A stretch of DNA of 6,617 nucleotides from CAYPTI01 sp964413525 [NCBI: uncultured bacterium] (GTDB lineage Bacteria; T1Sed10-126). Below are positions 1 to 5,610 of this stretch, piece after piece. The stretch is from assembly GCA_964413525.1 (NCBI GenBank), contig CAYPTI010000099.1, positions 1-6,617 of the forward strand, read 5' to 3'. Each line of letters begins with the position of its first letter. The stretch's first letter is position 1. The translations under genes and the position numbers were made by a program. The notes under the pieces were generated by a model. It saw only the letters and a program-made list of their open reading frames with translations, did no database searches and had not been told where the DNA came from.

Positions 1-395
1 CGCCCGGCCCAGAACGTTGTTTCCCGACGACTGTGGATCAGGAGGAAATTGGAGCCGACGGCGAGGTCGCCGTCCTCCGGGGGAGAAGGAGTCACATGGG
101 CTTCTTCCAGGTGATCTCCGATCTCGACGTTGGAGATCATCCGCCGGATGGCCGACGGGGGATCCTGGGAGTGCCGGTCGCCGGTTTGTAACTGTTCGAC
201 CCGGGTGGCGATCCGGGGACGGATGTCGTTGATAATCGATACGTGTTCCTCGGGACCCACGTTCTCGTGAGTGGCGGGAACCCAGTAGTGGCCGTCGTCG
301 GTCCACAGGGACTCCCATTCCTCGTACCGGTGCTCGTCAGCCAGCCGGGCTTCCCGATAGAGGAACTGCTTGATCCGGTCGTGGTCAGCCTCCAT
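1..395 (-). CDS. Ring-hydroxylating dioxygenase beta subunit, 3' end cut by window edge
   Basis: Small (beta) subunit of an aromatic-ring-hydroxylating dioxygenase. In this family it has no metal and packs with alpha subunits into an alpha3beta3 hexamer. The ATG at 395-393 opens a frame that runs off the left edge, with 131 codons visible of a usual 160-180. The N-terminal helix reads REARLADEHRYEEWESLW (residues 14-31), followed by DDGHYWVP (33-40). RIATRVEQLQTGDRHSQDPPS (61-81) and RRMISNVEI (84-92) are the hallmark region of the family (SnoaL/NTF2-like fold). The start overlaps the 3' end of the alpha gene by 11 bases, which suggests translational coupling. A weak ribosome site AAGGG (410-406) lies 10 bases upstream. 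Family assignment is secure; the substrate is unknown. Confidence 0.93.
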   Translation of the reverse strand, partial: MEADHDRIKQFLYREARLADEHRYEEWESLWTDDGHYWVPATHENVGPEEHVSIINDIRPRIATRVEQLQTGDRHSQDPPSAIRRMISNVEIGDHLEEAHVTPSPPEDGDLAVGSNFLLIHSRRETTFWAG

Positions 396-1698
396 TGGCC
401 TGGGTCCCTTCACCGTCAAGCATCAGGTTCCGGTACTGTTTCCAGATGGCTCGCATCGGGGTTTCGTCGGTAAGGTCCGCCACCACGAACCCCCTGTCGT
501 CCTGTTTCTCACGGTGTTTACCGCGCCGGAGCTGGACCCATTCGGGGGACCGGTTCTCGACCCCCATCTGAGTTCGTTCGTAAATTTCGGCATCGTCACC
601 GAGCAGAAACCCGGCCGGTCCCATGGCTCCTTCGAACTGGTGAAAAGCCCGTTTGTTGACGCGAGGAGCGCCCTTCAACTGGACCGGGGTCTGGGCCTGG
701 ATCGTTTCGTTGACCCCCTGGGGACGAACGGTAAGGATGTTCATTTCGGCGAGGAAGAGGTTCGGAAAGATCATGACGTGCGGGGGTCCGTCCACCAGTC
801 GGCGGTGGGCCTCGTCCTCGCCGACTGCGTCTTCCAGGGACTGGATGTAATCGGAAAATTTCTCCGGATCCGCCCGGTCGAACCAGACGAGTTTTTCGTC
901 AAATTCACGGTAACAGGGCCCGAAGTCGATCTCGGTATGGCCGTTCCCGAGGTCACGGGTCACCGTGCCCGCCTGTTTCCGGGTTCCCTCGTCCATCCGG
1001 CTTTCGATCACCTTGAAGAGGGACTGATGGACGAACCGCGGGTGGTACCCGTCCGGTTCGTTCTCAATGATCATCTTCCAGTTGCACTGGGTCTTCTGGT
1101 TGACCCATCCCGCGTCGAGGCTGATTTCTCCCTCCGGCGATAGGTCCACCAGCCGGTCGATGGCGTCGGTGGCGGCTCCCAGGTATTCCTCCAGGGAGGG
1201 TCCCCCCGGGCTCAGTTTGGTGAACAGGAACCCGCGGTACTGATCAAAGTTTTCCACCGGGGACAACCCCAGTTCACTCTTGTCGAAGTCGTCCCCGTAG
1301 CCGTCGTCGTAAGGAACGCCGATGAGGTCCCCCTGGTTGTTGAAGGTCCAGCCGTGGTAGGAACACCGGAAGACATTCGAATGGCCCTCCCGGTTGTTGC
1401 AAACTAGGTTTCCGCGGTGGGTACACTGGTTGTGAAACAGGTGAAGGTCCCCGTCCTCATCCCGGGTCAGGATCAGGTGTTTTCGTCCGATCTGCCGGGT
1501 GGCGTAATCCCCCGGTTCGGCCACCTCGCTTTCGTGTCCGATAAAGACCCAGCTTCCGTACCAGATCCTGCGTAGTTCGTCCTCATAGATGTCCGGGCGA
1601 GTGTACAGGGAGCTGTGAACCCGGTCCTCCTCGATCAGGGTTCCGTAATCCGGGGGTTCCTCCTCGGAATTTGAAGTACGGGGGGGTTCGACGGCCAT
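385..1698 (-). CDS. Rieske ring-hydroxylating dioxygenase, alpha (catalytic) subunit
   Basis: Catalytic subunit of a Rieske non-heme iron oxygenase, 437 residues, a normal family length. The Rieske [2Fe-2S] ligands fit C-x-H-x17-C-x2-H exactly: Cys92, His94, Cys112, His115 (CTHRG, CSYHGW). The catalytic domain has NEPDGYHPRFVH, giving Asp216 as the bridging Asp and His219 and His224 as iron ligands. Asp368 or Asp369 in GDDAEIYERTQ is the likely third ligand. I chose the ATG at 1698-1696 because a perfect AAGGAG (1712-1707) sits 8 bases before it; an in-frame ATG at 1728 would add 10 residues and lacks such a site. The beta gene overlaps its end. Electrons would come from a ferredoxin/reductase not seen here. 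The likely reaction is cis-dihydroxylation or another oxygenation of an aromatic ring; the substrate cannot be told. Confidence 0.95.
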   Translation of the reverse strand: MAVEPPRTSNSEEEPPDYGTLIEEDRVHSSLYTRPDIYEDELRRIWYGSWVFIGHESEVAEPGDYATRQIGRKHLILTRDEDGDLHLFHNQCTHRGNLVCNNREGHSNVFRCSYHGWTFNNQGDLIGVPYDDGYGDDFDKSELGLSPVENFDQYRGFLFTKLSPGGPSLEEYLGAATDAIDRLVDLSPEGEISLDAGWVNQKTQCNWKMIIENEPDGYHPRFVHQSLFKVIESRMDEGTRKQAGTVTRDLGNGHTEIDFGPCYREFDEKLVWFDRADPEKFSDYIQSLEDAVGEDEAHRRLVDGPPHVMIFPNLFLAEMNILTVRPQGVNETIQAQTPVQLKGAPRVNKRAFHQFEGAMGPAGFLLGDDAEIYERTQMGVENRSPEWVQLRRGKHREKQDDRGFVVADLTDETPMRAIWKQYRNLMLDGEGTQANGG

Positions 1699-1877
1699 AA
1701 CGGGATCTCCTTCCGGGTAGCGGTCCATCGGCTGGCGGGTTCGTCACCAGGCGATACCCACTGAGACTGGTTACCATCCTCGATTCGCAGGATCGAAATT
1801 TGTTAGGACCATCCAACAAGGAACTTGTGAACTCTGTTCGCCAATTCCTTCAAACGGCCTTCGGAGGTGCCGATCGG
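1699..1877 (-). other. Untranslated leader between the 81-residue gene and the alpha gene
   Basis: 179 bases with no convincing gene. Read on the minus strand it holds two modest, mutually exclusive dyads around 1772-1798 (arms TCGAT/ATCGA with a 7-base loop, or ATCCT/AGGAT with an 8-base loop). It ends in the strong ribosome site of the alpha gene (1712-1707). A TTCACA -35-like hexamer on the minus strand has no good -10 partner, so I do not call a promoter. The spacer is long for an operon, so a processing site, attenuator or internal promoter is possible but not shown. Confidence 0.35.
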
Positions 1878-2123
1878 TCAGGGAGCCGATTCGCCGAGGA
1901 AGAACGTCCCCGGTTCCCCTCCGTCCCCCTTCCAGCGGTAGGCGGAGGGGTCCATGAGCGGTTCCAGAGCCCTATGGGGAACCCAGGCCAGGTTTTCCAG
2001 TTCCAGGGGATCAAGAAAAATTGTTTTGCCGGTTTCAAGGTCTTCGACCTTCAACCGGTGGCCGTTGGCCTGTTCGTCAACCTCGACGTTTACCGCGGCG
2101 AATTCATTCTTAATCACGGGCAT
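1878..2123 (-). CDS. Small protein of unknown function linked to the dioxygenase genes
   Basis: An 81-residue acidic protein, probably cytoplasmic: no signal peptide or membrane segment. The N-terminal part reads NEFAAVNVEV (6-15), then NGHRLKVEDLETGKTIFLDPLELENL (20-45), then a Pro/Gly-rich tail. It has no Cys and a single metal-type His pair at best, so a redox-cofactor protein is unlikely. From memory, the NEF-x-V plus LDPLELE pattern resembles short proteins found beside Rieske oxygenases that databases label 'dihydrodiol dehydrogenase', a name that cannot describe an enzyme this small. A GGAGG (2141-2137) lies 13 bases before the ATG, a slightly long spacing. It sits 164 bases after the SDR gene and 179 before the alpha gene, on the same strand. 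Being a real gene is supported by the ribosome site and protein-like composition; the function is unknown. Confidence 0.7.
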   Translation of the reverse strand: MPVIKNEFAAVNVEVDEQANGHRLKVEDLETGKTIFLDPLELENLAWVPHRALEPLMDPSAYRWKGDGGEPGTFFLGESAP

Positions 2124-2287
2124 GGATCCGGGTGAACCTCCCTGGGTACAGAAGAAAATGGTTCAAGTTACCCAACCTCAACGTCACTGAAATTCTACCA
2201 TGAAGCCGCGTGAACGAAAAAGAACGGCCGGGGCTCCGGTGGATTGATTGTGCCGGGAATCGGAACCGTCCGCCGGGCCGTCGGGGG
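2124..2287 (-). other. Spacer between the SDR and the 81-residue gene, weak promoter candidate
   Basis: 164 non-coding bases. On the minus strand TAGAAT (2197-2192) matches the -10 consensus at five of six positions, but the hexamer 17 bases upstream (TTTTCG) is a poor -35. The CCGG-N4-CCGG just after the SDR gene, followed by a short T-rich stretch, is too weak a stem to call a terminator. The oxygenase genes may therefore be read both with the SDR gene and from this point. Confidence 0.25.
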
Positions 2288-3061
2288 TCAGTCGTTCATG
2301 GTCAGGCCGCCGGACACGCTGATCACCTGGCCGGTGATGTACTCGGCGTCCTCGCCGGCGAGGAAGGCGACGGTTCCGGCCACGTCCTCCGGGGTGACCA
2401 GTCGTCCCAGGGGAACGTGTTGTTCGATGCCGTCCATAATGGAACCGGCCAGCTCGTTGTCCTCCTGAAGTTCCTCGACCCCTTCGGTTTCGACCGGCCC
2501 CGGAGCCACGGCGTTGGCCGTAATGTTGTACCGGGACAGTTCACGAGCCAGGGACTTGGTAAACCCGATGATTCCGGCCTTGGTGCTGGAATACACCGCC
2601 TGCGCCATGGCTCCGTTCCGCCCCGCGTCGGAGGTGATCCCGATGATGGTTCCCTCGGTCTCCGTTTCCACCATCCGCTCGGCGGCGACCCGGGCACAAT
2701 GGATCTGCCCGAGCAAGTTAACCTTGAGCAGGTTGGGCCACTCGTCCGGATCCTCCTCCAGGAACCAGCCCATGGTATTCAAGCCGGCGTTGTTTACGAG
2801 GATCTCCACGGGACCGGACTCGTCCTCCACCCGATCAAACATGGATTTCGTGGCGTCGAAATCGGATACGTCCCCGGGGGCGGGAAAGGCCTCCCCCTCA
2901 GTCGTTTCCATAATTTCTCGGGAGGCGGTTTCGGCGCGGTCCTCAACCAGATCGTTCACCGCCACCACGGCTCCGTCCTGGGCGAGCCGCCGGGCGACCG
3001 CCTGGCCAATCCCCCGGCCGGCGCCCGTTACGAGCGCTGTTTTGCCGGATACGTTGCTCAT
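2288..3061 (-). CDS. Short-chain dehydrogenase/reductase (BadH/FabG-like), NAD-type
   Basis: A 257-residue classical SDR. The Rossmann motif TGAGRGIG spans residues 12-19. Asp37 at the end of beta-strand 2 predicts NAD(H) rather than NADP(H). NNAG is at 90-93, and the catalytic tetrad is Asn115, Ser144, Tyr157 and Lys161 (YSSTK). The C-terminus ITGQVISVSGGLTM is typical of the FabG branch and, from memory, close to BadH, the 2-hydroxycyclohexanecarboxyl-CoA dehydrogenase. I chose the ATG at 3061-3059 because AGGAGG (3075-3070) lies 8 bases before it; a longer frame up to 3193 adds 44 residues before the SDR fold begins. It is the first gene of the leftward group. Beside a dioxygenase, a cis-dihydrodiol or hydroxyacyl-CoA dehydrogenase role is plausible; a general 3-oxoacyl-ACP reductase is the alternative. 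Confidence 0.94.
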   Translation of the reverse strand: MSNVSGKTALVTGAGRGIGQAVARRLAQDGAVVAVNDLVEDRAETASREIMETTEGEAFPAPGDVSDFDATKSMFDRVEDESGPVEILVNNAGLNTMGWFLEEDPDEWPNLLKVNLLGQIHCARVAAERMVETETEGTIIGITSDAGRNGAMAQAVYSSTKAGIIGFTKSLARELSRYNITANAVAPGPVETEGVEELQEDNELAGSIMDGIEQHVPLGRLVTPEDVAGTVAFLAGEDAEYITGQVISVSGGLTMND

Positions 3062-3077
3062 CGGTGGCTCCTCCTCA

Positions 3078-3089
3078 AACCAATTGGTT
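3078..3089. promoter_or_regulatory. 12-bp perfect palindrome, candidate operator
   Basis: AACCAATTGGTT is a perfect palindrome. It lies just before the SDR ribosome site and about 13-24 bases after the predicted start point of the leftward transcript, a place where a bound repressor could block elongation. The half site TTGGTT recurs at 3413-3418 at the edge of the rightward -35. The role is inferred from sequence and position only. Confidence 0.4.
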
Positions 3090-3108
3090 CCGAATGAATT
3101 CTCCCGGA

Positions 3109-3137
3109 AGCCTAAACGAAACCACCCGGAGGGACAA
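3109..3137 (-). promoter_or_regulatory. Candidate sigma70 promoter for the SDR group, -35 inside a dyad
   Basis: On the minus strand TTGTCC (3137-3132) and TAGGCT (3114-3109) are separated by exactly 17 bases. The -35 fits four of six consensus positions; the -10 is weak. The -35 sits in the 12-base centre of the dyad ACCCGG/CCGGGT (3124-3129 and 3142-3147), so a dimer bound there would compete with RNA polymerase. Confidence 0.35.
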
Positions 3138-3202
3138 CAAACCGGGTCGCCGTGGATTGGGTCCCGAACCGTGTGCAAAAGGCCTCCTCCCATCCTTTTC
3201 GA

Positions 3203-3233
3203 TCAGCCCGAGGCTGACCGGTGCCAGAGGCAC
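3203..3233. repeat. Two adjacent dyads with a shared GCC-NGA-GGC core
   Basis: TCAGCC-CGA-GGCTGA (3203-3217) and GTGCC-AGA-GGCAC (3221-3233) are each perfect inverted repeats with 3-base centres. They share the core GCCNGAGGC, with centres 17 bases apart. They could be paired operator sites for a regulator, or two small hairpins in a leftward or rightward transcript. Neither is followed by a T-run, so they do not look like terminators. Confidence 0.4.
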
Positions 3234-3321
3234 GACGTATGTCCCCGAGGTGATTTCGCCTTCCGGATCCGGTGCATGATCCTACCGTGCCTGGTGACGG
3301 GTCGAGTTCCGATTCGTCAAT

Positions 3322-3402
3322 TCACGTTCGAACGGTTTCCGTCTCCGACTGGACGAAGCGACCGGCGGTCCGGGACGGTCGGTCTCACGTTCAAGCGGAG
3401 AC
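3322..3402. repeat. Direct repeat TCACGTTCRARCGG, two copies, one inside a dyad
   Basis: TCACGTTCGAACGG (3322-3335) and TCACGTTCAAGCGG (3385-3398) match at 12 of 14 positions and start 63 bases apart, about six helical turns. The first contains the palindrome CGTTCGAACG (3325-3334). The second lies within the dyad GTCTC-N11-GAGAC (3382-3402). Relative to the predicted rightward start point near 3452 that dyad covers about -70 to -50, where LysR-type activators usually bind. The repeat is visible; its role is inferred. Confidence 0.4.
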
Positions 3403-3416
3403 GACCTGTGGGTTGG

Positions 3417-3445
3417 TTCACGAGGTCGGAAAGCCGGCGTATACT
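3417..3445 (+). promoter_or_regulatory. Candidate sigma70 promoter for the rightward oxygenase pair
   Basis: TTCACG (3417-3422) and TATACT (3440-3445) are 17 bases apart. They match the consensus at four and five of six positions. Transcription would begin near 3452, just before the ribosome site GGAGG (3454-3458), giving a very short leader. This arrangement argues against the upstream in-frame TTG at 3445 being the start of the beta gene. Confidence 0.5.
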
Positions 3446-3468
3446 TGGCTGATGGAGGTGGAACGCCG

Positions 3469-3951
3469 TTGGATGAGTCCATAACCATCCAGGACGTGCG
3501 GGACCTTATCTACCGGGAGGCCGAGTACCTGGACGCGCAGGAGTATCAGAAGTGGCTTGATCTGTACGCGGAGGATGCCCGGTACTGGATCCCCTCGCGG
3601 GACTCGAAGGACCTGGATTTCGAGGCGGCAAGCGAATTTGCCAACGCCCACCACCGGGAGAAAGAGGAACTGGCCGATTTCGTGTCCGAACGGGCCATGA
3701 CCGAACGGTCCTGGGCGCTCGAGGGCCTGCAGGCGGATCGTCTGTACACGAACGTCCGGATGACCGGTCCGGCCAGCGGTCGGGGGAAGTGGTTGCTTCG
3801 GATGCTGGAAACCAATCAGGAAGCCGAGATGACGTACACGGGAACCAGCTGGTATGAGTTTTCCCGGAACGGCGGGGACCTGAAGATTCGATTCAAGAAA
3901 GCGGTTGTGAACAATTATACCGTCCATCGGGGGCATCTTCCCCTGATTTAA
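3469..3951 (+). CDS. Ring-hydroxylating dioxygenase beta subunit (second system)
   Basis: 160-residue beta subunit of a second Rieske dioxygenase, the full family length. IYREAEYLDAQEYQKWLDLYAEDARYWIPS (residues 14-43) is the typical N-terminal helix and first strand. ADRLYTNVRMTG corresponds to the usual RRxVSNV strand, and the protein ends GHLPLI. The common DPPSR loop before that strand is not conserved here (ALEGLQAD instead). I chose TTG at 3469 because GGAGG (3454-3458) lies 10 bases before it. A TTG at 3445 would add 8 residues but falls within the predicted -10 box. It precedes its alpha gene by 35 bases, the reverse of the order in the leftward group. The subunit is structural; the catalytic iron is in alpha. 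Confidence 0.92.
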   Translation: MDESITIQDVRDLIYREAEYLDAQEYQKWLDLYAEDARYWIPSRDSKDLDFEAASEFANAHHREKEELADFVSERAMTERSWALEGLQADRLYTNVRMTGPASGRGKWLLRMLETNQEAEMTYTGTSWYEFSRNGGDLKIRFKKAVVNNYTVHRGHLPLI

Positions 3952-3986
3952 ACTTGTACGAATTCCTTTCGGGGAGTTGATCGGCC

Positions 3987-5237
3987 GTGGGTACCACCGG
4001 GTCGCTGGTTGAGGAGATCGACGGGCGGTTCAAGGTTCATCGGGACGTCTATACGGACCCGTCGATCTTCGATTGGGAAATGAAGGAATTGTTCGAACAG
4101 TCCTGGACCTTCGTCTGCCATGAGAGCCTGGTGGCCGAACCGAACGATTACTTCACCACCCAGGTGGGGAAGCAGCCCGTACTGGTCACGCGGGATGAAT
4201 CGGGAACGGTTCACTGTTTTCTCAACCGCTGCCGGCACCGGGGAGCCAAGGTCTGCCGGTCCAAGGAGGGCAACTCGGCCCGGTTTCGCTGCATGTATCA
4301 CTCGTGGACCTACAAGAACAGCGGTGAGCTTTTGAACATGCCGGACCGCGAGGGATACCCGCCGGATTTTGACATGGATTCCCTCGGGCTCCTGGAAGTA
4401 CCCCGGGTCGAGAATTTCCACGGCCTGATTTTCGTCACCTTTCGAGAGGACGGTCCTTCTCTCTCCGAGCACCTGGGTCCCGCCGAGACCTACCTCAAAC
4501 GGTTTTTTGATCGGGATGTGGTGGTTTCTCGGAACGCCGAGACCTTTTCGTATACCGTTGAGTCGAACTGGAAGCTTCAGCTTGAGAACACGGTTGATGC
4601 CTATCACGTCCCGTTCGTTCATTCGACCACCCCCATTGGGAGCCTCGGCGGAAATTACGAGTTCGACCCCACGGGGCTGGCCAAGTCGGTCAACATCGGG
4701 TCGGGACACTACGCCACCACGATTCCCCTCCACCCGAAGATGCCCGAGATTATGAAGAAAGTTCTCCGGGAGTGGAGTTTTGGTTCCGTCAACGGCACGC
4801 CGTTGCTCGTGCAGCTGGTCATCGCTCCCAACCTGGCGATCCTGGGAAACTGGCTTCTGATTCGCCGACTGAAACCACAGGCTCCGGACCGAACGGAAGT
4901 GACCTATTACTTCTTCCATCCGCGAGGGGTCGATTCCGAGGAGATATCATCCCTGCAGGAATACCGGGACGACTTTTTCGGTGGCGGGGCCGGTCGAGGT
5001 TCGCCGGACGACATGGTGGCGCTGCACATCTGTCAGGAGGGCATTCAGGCGGGACCGAGCGACGCCCCCGAAGCACCCTACAACGACCTGTCGAAGGGGC
5101 TTCACCGGGAAGTCGAACGGGTTGAGGAGGACGGACTTCCGCCGTACGAGCGCGCCGGCCAGATGACCGACGACGCCCATTTTCGGGGATTTTTTCGCTG
5201 GTGGGATCGGCGCTGGCGTAACGGTCAATCCGACTAA
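3987..5237 (+). CDS. Rieske ring-hydroxylating dioxygenase, alpha subunit (second system)
   Basis: 416-residue catalytic alpha subunit, a normal length. Rieske ligands are Cys82, His84, Cys102 and His105, with exactly 17 residues between the halves (CRHRG, CMYHSW). The second box has Ser where Gly is usual (YHGW). The iron centre is in LENTVDAYHVPFVH: bridging Asp204, ligands His207 and His212, with Asp341 or Asp342 (SPDDMVAL) as the likely third ligand. The start is GTG with GGGGAG (3971-3976) 10 bases upstream. It shares SW-x-F-x2-HES-x-VAEP-x-DY and the metal sites with the leftward alpha, but the catalytic domains differ clearly, so this is not a recent duplicate. With the beta gene upstream it forms a complete oxygenase component. 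Substrate unknown; no ferredoxin or reductase follows. Confidence 0.95.
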   Translation: MGTTGSLVEEIDGRFKVHRDVYTDPSIFDWEMKELFEQSWTFVCHESLVAEPNDYFTTQVGKQPVLVTRDESGTVHCFLNRCRHRGAKVCRSKEGNSARFRCMYHSWTYKNSGELLNMPDREGYPPDFDMDSLGLLEVPRVENFHGLIFVTFREDGPSLSEHLGPAETYLKRFFDRDVVVSRNAETFSYTVESNWKLQLENTVDAYHVPFVHSTTPIGSLGGNYEFDPTGLAKSVNIGSGHYATTIPLHPKMPEIMKKVLREWSFGSVNGTPLLVQLVIAPNLAILGNWLLIRRLKPQAPDRTEVTYYFFHPRGVDSEEISSLQEYRDDFFGGGAGRGSPDDMVALHICQEGIQAGPSDAPEAPYNDLSKGLHREVERVEEDGLPPYERAGQMTDDAHFRGFFRWWDRRWRNGQSD

Positions 5238-5610
5238 AACCGACGGGTTAAACGTCCTTCCCCACCTTCCTCGAGGAAAAGTCATTCCTGAATTCATAGA
5301 CCGATCGTTTGGCCGCAGGGGTTCGAGCGGGACCCGGGACGCCGGATTCGGAAGGGCTTCGTTTGAATTCCGGTTTGGAACCGTTCCCGCCCCTTTGGCC
5401 GGGCGAGGAAGGGTGAGGTTCCTCCCGACCGCCGGCGGGCTATTCATTTCGCTTGACGGGCGTTTCGTCCCTCCTATATATTGGAGAACCCATCGGGATT
5501 TTAGATGCACAATGTTTAATTTCCGGATGGAGAGTTACAAGGAAAGTAAGTGCAATCCCCGAAGAATGGTTAATAAATTTTTTATCCGGAACGACATGGA
5601 GGGCACGAAC
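5238..5610 (+). other. Intergenic region and long leader before the TRAP binding-protein gene
   Basis: 373 bases with no convincing gene. After the alpha stop codon there are small palindromes, including TTCCTCGAGGAA (5267-5278), CGCCC-N8-GGGCG (5388-5405) and CCGCCGGCGG (5429-5438). None is followed by a T-run, so no clear terminator is present. The section from about 5500 to 5595 is markedly more AT-rich than its surroundings and would be the 5' leader of the next gene. In-frame ATGs at 5512, 5527, 5566 and 5596 lie in it but lack good ribosome sites. Confidence 0.5.
5453..5482 (+). promoter_or_regulatory. Sigma70-type promoter for the TRAP binding-protein gene
   Basis: TTGACG (5453-5458) matches the -35 consensus at five of six positions. 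TATATT (5477-5482) matches the -10 at five of six with an 18-base spacer; the overlapping TATATA (5475-5480) has a 16-base spacer. This is the best promoter in the window. Transcription would begin near 5489, leaving a leader of about 120 bases before the GTG start. The palindrome CCGCCGGCGG ends 14 bases before the -35. Confidence 0.6.

Larger units (their letters stand above)
3062..3468. other. Divergent intergenic regulatory region
   Basis: 407 bases between the two divergent groups with no convincing gene. It contains candidate promoters facing left (3109-3137) and right (3417-3445) and several inverted repeats: 3078-3089, 3124-3147, 3177-3199 (AAAAGG-N11-CCTTTT), 3203-3217, 3221-3233, 3325-3334 and 3382-3402. 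It also has a near-identical direct repeat at 3322-3335 and 3385-3398. By a rough count, one or two 6-base dyads would be expected by chance in this length, so some of these are probably noise. Placement around both promoters suggests shared regulation by one or more proteins encoded outside the window. Confidence 0.6.

Noticed and set aside
370-1143. 257-codon open frame on the plus strand
   Set aside because: It lies antisense within the leftward alpha gene. Its composition follows the reverse complement of that gene's codons and it has no recognisable domain or ribosome site.
2240-2287. GC-rich repeats after the SDR gene as a terminator
   Set aside because: The matching blocks (CCCGGC) are direct, not inverted, repeats. 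The only stem, CCGG-N4-CCGG, is 4 bp.
2210-3097. 295-codon open frame on the plus strand (and 2514-3452, 312 codons)
   Set aside because: Both are shadows of the SDR gene, whose catalytic motifs are on the minus strand. Long antisense frames are expected in GC-rich coding DNA.
3272-3484. Short open frames on both strands of the divergent region (3064-3279, 3272-3484, 3282-3488)
   Set aside because: Low-complexity Arg/Pro/Ser-rich products without ribosome sites. The one reaching 3484 runs through the predicted promoter and into the beta gene in another frame.
3948-4919. 323-codon open frame on the minus strand
   Set aside because: Antisense to the rightward alpha gene, which has complete Rieske and iron motifs. 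The minus-strand product has no family features.
5267-5278. TTCCTCGAGGAA as a rho-independent terminator after the alpha gene
   Set aside because: The palindrome has no loop and no T-run after it, so it is not a credible intrinsic terminator.
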